From NCBI RefSeq assembly GCF_000585495.1, contig NZ_CP007264.1, positions 744,001 through 808,000 on the forward strand: 64,000 nucleotides of DNA, in the 5' to 3' direction. Position 1 is the stretch's first letter; every line of letters begins with the position of its first letter. A model generated the notes under the pieces. The model worked only from the letters and a program-made list of their open reading frames with translations. It was not told the origin of the DNA and did no database searches. Both the position numbers and the translations under genes were made by a program. Positions 60,293 to 64,000 of this stretch are shown here, in pieces. The stretch comes from Thermococcus nautili (GTDB taxonomy: Archaea > Methanobacteriota_B > Thermococci > Thermococcales > Thermococcaceae).

Positions 60293-61320
60293 AGAACTGC
60301 CCTCAGAACCGGGAGCTTGTCTTGATACCACGTGAGGTTTTCAATGTTGAAAAACCAGACGTCTGCGTTGATGTCGTAGGGGATTCCGGCGTTCCAGAGG
60401 GCCGAAGCCATGACCTTCCCGAAATCCACGTCAGCCCGAATCGGGCACTGAACGCTTTTATCCTTCTTTGAAAACCAGAACGGCCTCCACGCACCGACCC
60501 ACGTGGGAATTCCCGTCTTTTTCGACCAGGCAAGAGAAGCGTTTATCGCGCTCTCTATTAAGGTCATGTTGTAGGTGCAGTGCTTTGGGCCACCCGCGTA
60601 GATGTGCCACTCGGCGAGGATGTAGCCGTCATGGGTAACGTTGAGGTACTTGAGGTAGAAGGGACTTGAAACCCGCGCAGGAGTTATGAAAACGAGCCGA
60701 TAGGGGTCGATTTTTCTGATTTCGGCTATCGTCTGGGCGTAGACCTTGTTGAGGACGTTGGGATAGTCCTTTATCGGCCCGCTTGACTCGATGAGGAGGT
60801 CGTAGGAGAGGAGGTAGGAGGTTCCTTTGAAGTACTCGGCGACGGTCTTCCACCAGAGGATGAAGTGCTCCTGGGCTTTCTCGCTCGTCGGGTCGTTCCT
60901 CAGCTCCGGTGCCGTATATGTGATAATTGGGATAAGGCCTGCTCTGAGGGTGTCGTTGACTATCTCGCCGAGCTGGGCCAACGCGGTTTTGTTGTTCACG
61001 ACGTCGGCACCGACGCGTATCCTGACGTTGGAGAAGCCGACCTTTTTGAAATACTCGGGTATGTTAACTCCCTTCGAGCGCCAGTAGAAGTAGTAGCGGT
61101 GAACCCGGGGAAAGCTCATCCAGTCAACGTCGATTCCAAAGCCGAGGAGCTTCTTATACTGCTGGGCCGTTATAGGTTCGTTTCCAGGGGATTGAAGGGA
61201 CGGGTTAGTAGCAGGGGTAATGGCGTGAGTATGAGTCCGGTTCTCGACGACCCGGGCGTGTATGCTCCACAAGAACGCGAGGAGGATGAGGAGTATGAGC
61301 GCGACGCCAAGCCTCTTCAT
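60271..61320 (-). CDS. Glycoside hydrolase family 5-like secreted/anchored protein
   Basis: A 349-residue protein with an N-terminal signal anchor (residues 4-20) and a TIM-barrel domain like GH5 cellulases: VDWMSFPRV, FSNVRIRVGADV, YLLSYDLLIESS with Glu178 at the acid/base position, ILAEWHIYAGG, and PTWVGAWRPFW where the nucleophile Glu of the family is Ala277. Several N-x-T sequons. It may have lost or changed activity. Start: ATG 61320. Confidence 0.72.
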   Translation of the reverse strand: MKRLGVALILLILLAFLWSIHARVVENRTHTHAITPATNPSLQSPGNEPITAQQYKKLLGFGIDVDWMSFPRVHRYYFYWRSKGVNIPEYFKKVGFSNVRIRVGADVVNNKTALAQLGEIVNDTLRAGLIPIITYTAPELRNDPTSEKAQEHFILWWKTVAEYFKGTSYLLSYDLLIESSGPIKDYPNVLNKVYAQTIAEIRKIDPYRLVFITPARVSSPFYLKYLNVTHDGYILAEWHIYAGGPKHCTYNMTLIESAINASLAWSKKTGIPTWVGAWRPFWFSKKDKSVQCPIRADVDFGKVMASALWNAGIPYDINADVWFFNIENLTWYQDKLPVLRAVLHSSSST

Positions 61321-61772
61321 GGAGAGAAGAACGCCCGAGAAAGGTTAAGCCTTTTGGTTCAACGTTCTCAGCAAGCATGGGAAGCCTGGCCAAAAGTTAA
61401 ACCTCCTATAAAGAATAGAGGGAGAGTTGCATCTTCGTCAAGTAACCAAAATGGTTTGGGTCTAAGTCCATGACGCTTTGATGAGACTTTTCACCCAGCC
61501 GTTAAGAAAGGCTGGCGAAAGGAACGCCCTTCTCACCAAAGAGCAAGAAGTTAACCGTGCACTAATAGAAAAGCAAGTTCATACAGGGTTTACCACTACG
61601 ACAAAACCCCTTTGAGATAGTTTCGATTTCAATATCGGCGCCCGAAGGGCGCCTTCTCCAAATGAAACACTTACAGATGGAGTGAATCCAATAGAAACCC
61701 ACCTTCTAAAAACCTGCAATTTTTAGAAAGGCACTTAACCTTCCGCCAGCGCTTGCGAAGCAAGGGCTGTTG
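61321..61772. other. 452-base non-coding stretch next to tRNA-Leu
   Basis: No gene was recognised. Visible: dyads CCAGCC/GGCTGG (61495-61500, 61510-61515), the perfect hairpin GGCGCCC-GAA-GGGCGCC (about 61638-61654), TTCTAAAAA/TTTTTAGAA (61704-61712, 61720-61728) and CTTGC-GAA-GCAAG (61752-61764). They may be terminators, the last for tRNA-Leu, or remains of an RNA or element inserted at the tRNA 3' end. Confidence 0.5.
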
Positions 61773-61860
61773 TGGTGCGGGGGCGGGGATTTGAACCCCG
61801 GAACCCCTACGGGACGGGACCCTCAATCCCGCGCCTTTGACCAGGCTCGGCAACCCCCGC
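61773..61860 (-). tRNA. tRNA-Leu (GAG), CCA encoded
   Basis: Acceptor GCGGGGG pairs with CCCCCGC, then A73 and an encoded CCA (61773-61775 on the plus strand as TGG). The anticodon loop TTGAGGG gives GAG in a GGGA/TCCC-type stem, and the long variable arm (TCCCGTAGGGGTT) is typical of leucine tRNAs. TPsiC arm GGTTCAAAT is present. Confidence 0.95.
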
Positions 61861-61897
61861 GTTGCCAGATATAAGGGCGTTGGGGCCTTTATAAATT

Positions 61898-62668
61898 TTA
61901 CGGTTTCTGGAGGGGCAACCTCTCGAACTCCCTCATCAGCATGTTCATCTGCCGGTCATCGAGGGTCTTTGGGTCAACTATCACCACCATTCCGGCATTC
62001 CTCGTGAGAAGGTTGTCCTTCAGGTTCATGAGGAACTTCATAACGGGCTCAAAACCGTTGTTCAGGATTAAGTACTCAAGTCCGTCCACGATTATGAAAG
62101 TGTTCCCATCGGCACTTGAGAGCACTTTGTGAAGGAGAGGGGCAAGTTCCGTGGGTCTTACGGCATTTTCAGCCGGAACGTTGCTAATCCAGATATAAGG
62201 AATACCATGCTCCTCGTACGGTTTTGGATGTCTCGTGATTGCAAGTAGCTGTCTTCCCTGAAGAAGAGGGAGTATCATAGAAGGCGCCACGAGCCCGGTT
62301 ATGTATGCCCCGGGTTTTAAAAAGCTCGGTCCTTTGGTCACAACTTTTGGTTTCACTGCCCTGATTTGCTTTCTCATTTGAAACGCCGTCACGACAATTA
62401 TTGTCATACCAACGGCAACCAAGATATCATCAAGAACCTTTGTGAGCTCCGTCTTGTATAGGTCATTAAAAACGTTCTCAAGATAGCCGAGCCAGAAGAT
62501 AAATATTCCCAGAAAAACTCCCTTCAAGGTTCTCCTATCGACGTAGCCCGCCAGAACATCACGGAGCGAGTACGCTAACACAACGGCAGATGTAAGGGTA
62601 GCGAAGGCAACAATCTCGGCGAGAAGCTTTATAGTCTGAAATTCCCCAGCCAATTCCAGTGCCCCCAT
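61898..62668 (-). CDS. Membrane-anchored DUF835 protein
   Basis: A 256-residue protein. Three N-terminal membrane helices (about residues 12-35, 48-68, 82-97) are followed by a basic linker and a DUF835 domain (GLVAPSMILPLLQGRQLLAITRH, SSADGNTFIIVDGLEYLILNNGFEPVMKFLMNLKDNLLTRNAGMVVI). Third DUF835 protein in the window. Function unknown; membrane sensing is a guess from the design. Confidence 0.8.
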   Translation of the reverse strand: MGALELAGEFQTIKLLAEIVAFATLTSAVVLAYSLRDVLAGYVDRRTLKGVFLGIFIFWLGYLENVFNDLYKTELTKVLDDILVAVGMTIIVVTAFQMRKQIRAVKPKVVTKGPSFLKPGAYITGLVAPSMILPLLQGRQLLAITRHPKPYEEHGIPYIWISNVPAENAVRPTELAPLLHKVLSSADGNTFIIVDGLEYLILNNGFEPVMKFLMNLKDNLLTRNAGMVVIVDPKTLDDRQMNMLMREFERLPLQKP

Positions 62669-62716
62669 AATACTTGGGCCCCCGAACCTAATAACAGTTG
62701 CGAACAGACAGGACCG

Positions 62717-62729
62717 AAAAATTTATAAA
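62717..62729 (+). promoter_or_regulatory. BRE/TATA promoter of tRNA-Lys
   Basis: CGAAAAATTTATAAATA (about 62715-62731) is a strong archaeal promoter, placed about 35 bases upstream of the tRNA. No promoter is evident between the tRNA and the downstream helicase gene. Confidence 0.65.
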
Positions 62730-62758
62730 TACACTTCCCCTCTATGGTTTCGGGTCGT

Positions 62759-62836
62759 GGGCCGGTAGCTTAGCCTGGTTAGAGCGGCGGACTCTTAATC
62801 CGCAGGTCGGGGGTTCGAATCCCCCCCGGCCCGCCA
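62759..62836 (+). tRNA. tRNA-Lys (CTT), CCA encoded
   Basis: GGGCCGG pairs with CCGGCCC, then G73 and CCA (62834-62836). The anticodon loop CTCTTAA with the GCGGA/TCCGC stem gives anticodon CTT. D arm and T arm GGGGGTTCGAATCCCCC are normal. Confidence 0.97.
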
Positions 62837-62839
62837 AAA

Positions 62840-62881
62840 CGCGTTTCTCCTCGGCGCGTTCTGAGAAGGAGCGCGTTTGAA
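62840..62881 (+). other. Possible hairpin between tRNA-Lys and DEAD-box gene
   Basis: AAACGCG (bulge TTT) CTCC pairs with GGAG CGCGTTT across a 17-nt loop. It is downstream of the tRNA and upstream of the helicase start, either as a processing/terminator element or as part of a structured leader. Confidence 0.4.
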
Positions 62882-62907
62882 ACTTCAGCGTTAAGGAGAC
62901 TTGAAAA

Positions 62908-64000
62908 ATGAGTTTTAAGGAGCTTGGCTTATCTAAGGCCTCCGTTGAGGCCGTTGAGAGAAGGGGTTTCTCAGAACCCACAGACGTTCAGAGGGAAGTT
63001 ATACCGCTCATTCTCGACGGAAAGAGCGACGTCGTTGGCCAATCAAAGACCGGAAGCGGCAAAACTGCGGCCTTTGGTCTTCCAATCCTCGACCTTGTTG
63101 ATGAGAGTAGAAAGGAAGTCCAGGCGCTTATTCTAACGCCGACGAGGGAGCTGGCAATACAGGTAAGCGAGGAGCTTCGCTCACTCCGCGGGAAGCGGAA
63201 GATAGACATCTACGCAATCTACGGAGGTCAGCCCATAGGGCCCCAGATAAGGGCCCTTGAGAGGGCTCAAATCGTCGTTGGAACGCCCGGCAGGGTGCTC
63301 GACCACATAAGGCGCGGAACGCTTAGACTTGACTCGCTCCGCTTCTTCGTCCTCGACGAGGCCGACAGAATGCTTGATATGGGCTTTCAGGAGGACATTG
63401 AGGCAATCTTCCGGGCCACTCCGAGGGAAAAGCGCGTGATGATGTTCTCGGCGACGATGCCGATGGACGTTCTGCTGCTCGCCAAGAAGTACATGAAGAA
63501 CCCCGAAGTCGTCATCGTGAGCAGGGACGAGCTGGTTCCAGGCGAGGTCGAGCAGGAGTTCATAGAGGCCGTCCCGACGAGGCGCTACGGAATCCTCAAG
63601 AAAATCCTGAGCGAGGACTTCTACGGCATAATCTTCTGCCAGACGAAGGTGGAAACTCGGGAGCTGGCGGAGAGGCTCAGGAAGGACGGGTTTAGGGCCG
63701 AGGCCCTCAACGGGGACATGAGCCAGCCCTCAAGGGAGAGAACCTTCGGAAGGTTCAAGCGCGGGAAGACCGAGATTCTTGTGGCGACGGACGTTGCCGC
63801 GAGGGGACTTGACGTCCCGGAGATAAGCCACGTTGTCAACTACTCAATCCCCATGAACGCAGAGCAGTACATCCACAGGATTGGCAGAACAGGTAGAATG
63901 GGGAAGAAGGGGAAGGCCATAACCTTCATCGCGCCCGGTGAGCTCAGGAGACTCAGGTACATAGCGAGGCAGGCGGGAGTTGACGTCAGGAAGTCGGAGC
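62908..64000 (+). CDS. DEAD-box RNA helicase, 3'-truncated by window
   Basis: The first 364 codons of a DEAD-box helicase. Q motif PTDVQREVIP, motif I SKTGSGKTA, Ia PTRELA, Ib GTPGRVLDH, II VLDEADRM, III SATMP, IV IIFCQTK, V ATDVAARGLDVPE, VI HRIGRTGRMG. Similar to the cold-inducible DeaD of T. kodakarensis. AAGGAGACTT precedes ATG 62908. Likely removes RNA structure during ribosome assembly or translation. The gene continues past the window edge. Confidence 0.93.
   Translation, partial: MSFKELGLSKASVEAVERRGFSEPTDVQREVIPLILDGKSDVVGQSKTGSGKTAAFGLPILDLVDESRKEVQALILTPTRELAIQVSEELRSLRGKRKIDIYAIYGGQPIGPQIRALERAQIVVGTPGRVLDHIRRGTLRLDSLRFFVLDEADRMLDMGFQEDIEAIFRATPREKRVMMFSATMPMDVLLLAKKYMKNPEVVIVSRDELVPGEVEQEFIEAVPTRRYGILKKILSEDFYGIIFCQTKVETRELAERLRKDGFRAEALNGDMSQPSRERTFGRFKRGKTEILVATDVAARGLDVPEISHVVNYSIPMNAEQYIHRIGRTGRMGKKGKAITFIAPGELRRLRYIARQAGVDVRKSE

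Noticed and set aside
61441-61700. Remnant of an IS200/IS605 TnpB element or its guide RNA
   Set aside because: Hairpins are present but there is no trace of tnpA or tnpB coding sequence, and the ends could not be matched.
61640-61730. CRISPR repeat resemblance of GTTTCGATTTCAATATCGG-like sequence
   Set aside because: Occurs once; no regularly spaced repeats and no cas genes.

Overview
The window comes from a hyperthermophilic euryarchaeon of the order Thermococcales, most likely Thermococcus. Grounds: archaeal-type information genes (L39e, L31e, aIF6, L18Ae, S19e, PDCD5, TFB, FEN-1, Hef, Alba, prefoldin, archaeal SMC/ScpA), a CGP-CTERM surface protein, ADP-forming acetyl-CoA synthetase, non-phosphorylating GapN preceded by a TATCAC-N5-GTGATA glycolytic motif, short GGTGG-type ribosome binding sites, TATA boxes, and dense coding on both strands of GC-rich DNA.

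Layout. 0-2.6 kb: 3' part of a dicarboxylate/amino-acid symporter and a CGP-CTERM protein. 2.6-9.5 kb: translation and information genes (rpl39e-rpl31e-eif6-L18Ae, S19e-PDCD5, TFB, FEN-1), with a PP-loop ATPase and an AbrB/PIN toxin-antitoxin pair in between. 9.7-13.4 kb: acetyl-CoA synthetase alpha subunit, a phosphoesterase, a PRC-barrel protein and prefoldin alpha. 13.4-16.2 kb: two tandem MinD-type ATPases with inserted ferredoxin domains, a ferritin-like protein and a NifX-like protein. 17.7-21.3 kb: an ABC importer of the FecBCD type with a DUF364 protein. 21.4-23.6 kb: gapN and trmO. 23.6-27.9 kb: two more NifX-like proteins, a small membrane protein and a DUF134 regulator, several with Gly/Arg-rich tails, plus assorted metabolic genes. 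27.9-29.3 kb: an AT-rich island with one small gene and gene debris. 29.3-45 kb: purB, alba, regulators, mtnA, an iron alcohol dehydrogenase, a drug-efflux MFS protein, a toxin-antitoxin pair, an Lhr-type helicase, an AAA ATPase flanked by palindromic direct repeats, an M20 peptidase, an MBL hydrolase. 45-51 kb: TatD, a DHPS-like protein, PHP, and a methylmalonyl-CoA cluster (B12 subunit, MeaB, epimerase). 51.2-57 kb: smc and scpA separated by a HEPN/MNT module, then a second toxin-antitoxin pair. 57.5-64 kb: Hef, a GH5-like protein, tRNA-Leu, a DUF835 protein, tRNA-Lys and a DEAD-box helicase cut by the window end.

Most notable points: (1) the HEPN/MNT module between smc and scpA is bounded by a perfect 16-bp direct repeat that carries the ribosome binding site, stop codon and start codon, so both flanking genes stay intact; (2) an AAA ATPase gene lies between two copies of the same palindrome; (3) the MinD-ferredoxin ATPases, three NifX-like proteins and DUF134 look like a dispersed counterpart of the Desulfovibrio orange-protein (ORP) Mo/Cu/Fe cofactor system; (4) two intergenic spots have the form of C/D box sRNA genes with their own promoters; (5) the AT-rich island holds a gene interrupted by an in-frame stop. 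No insertion sequence, CRISPR array or rRNA was seen.
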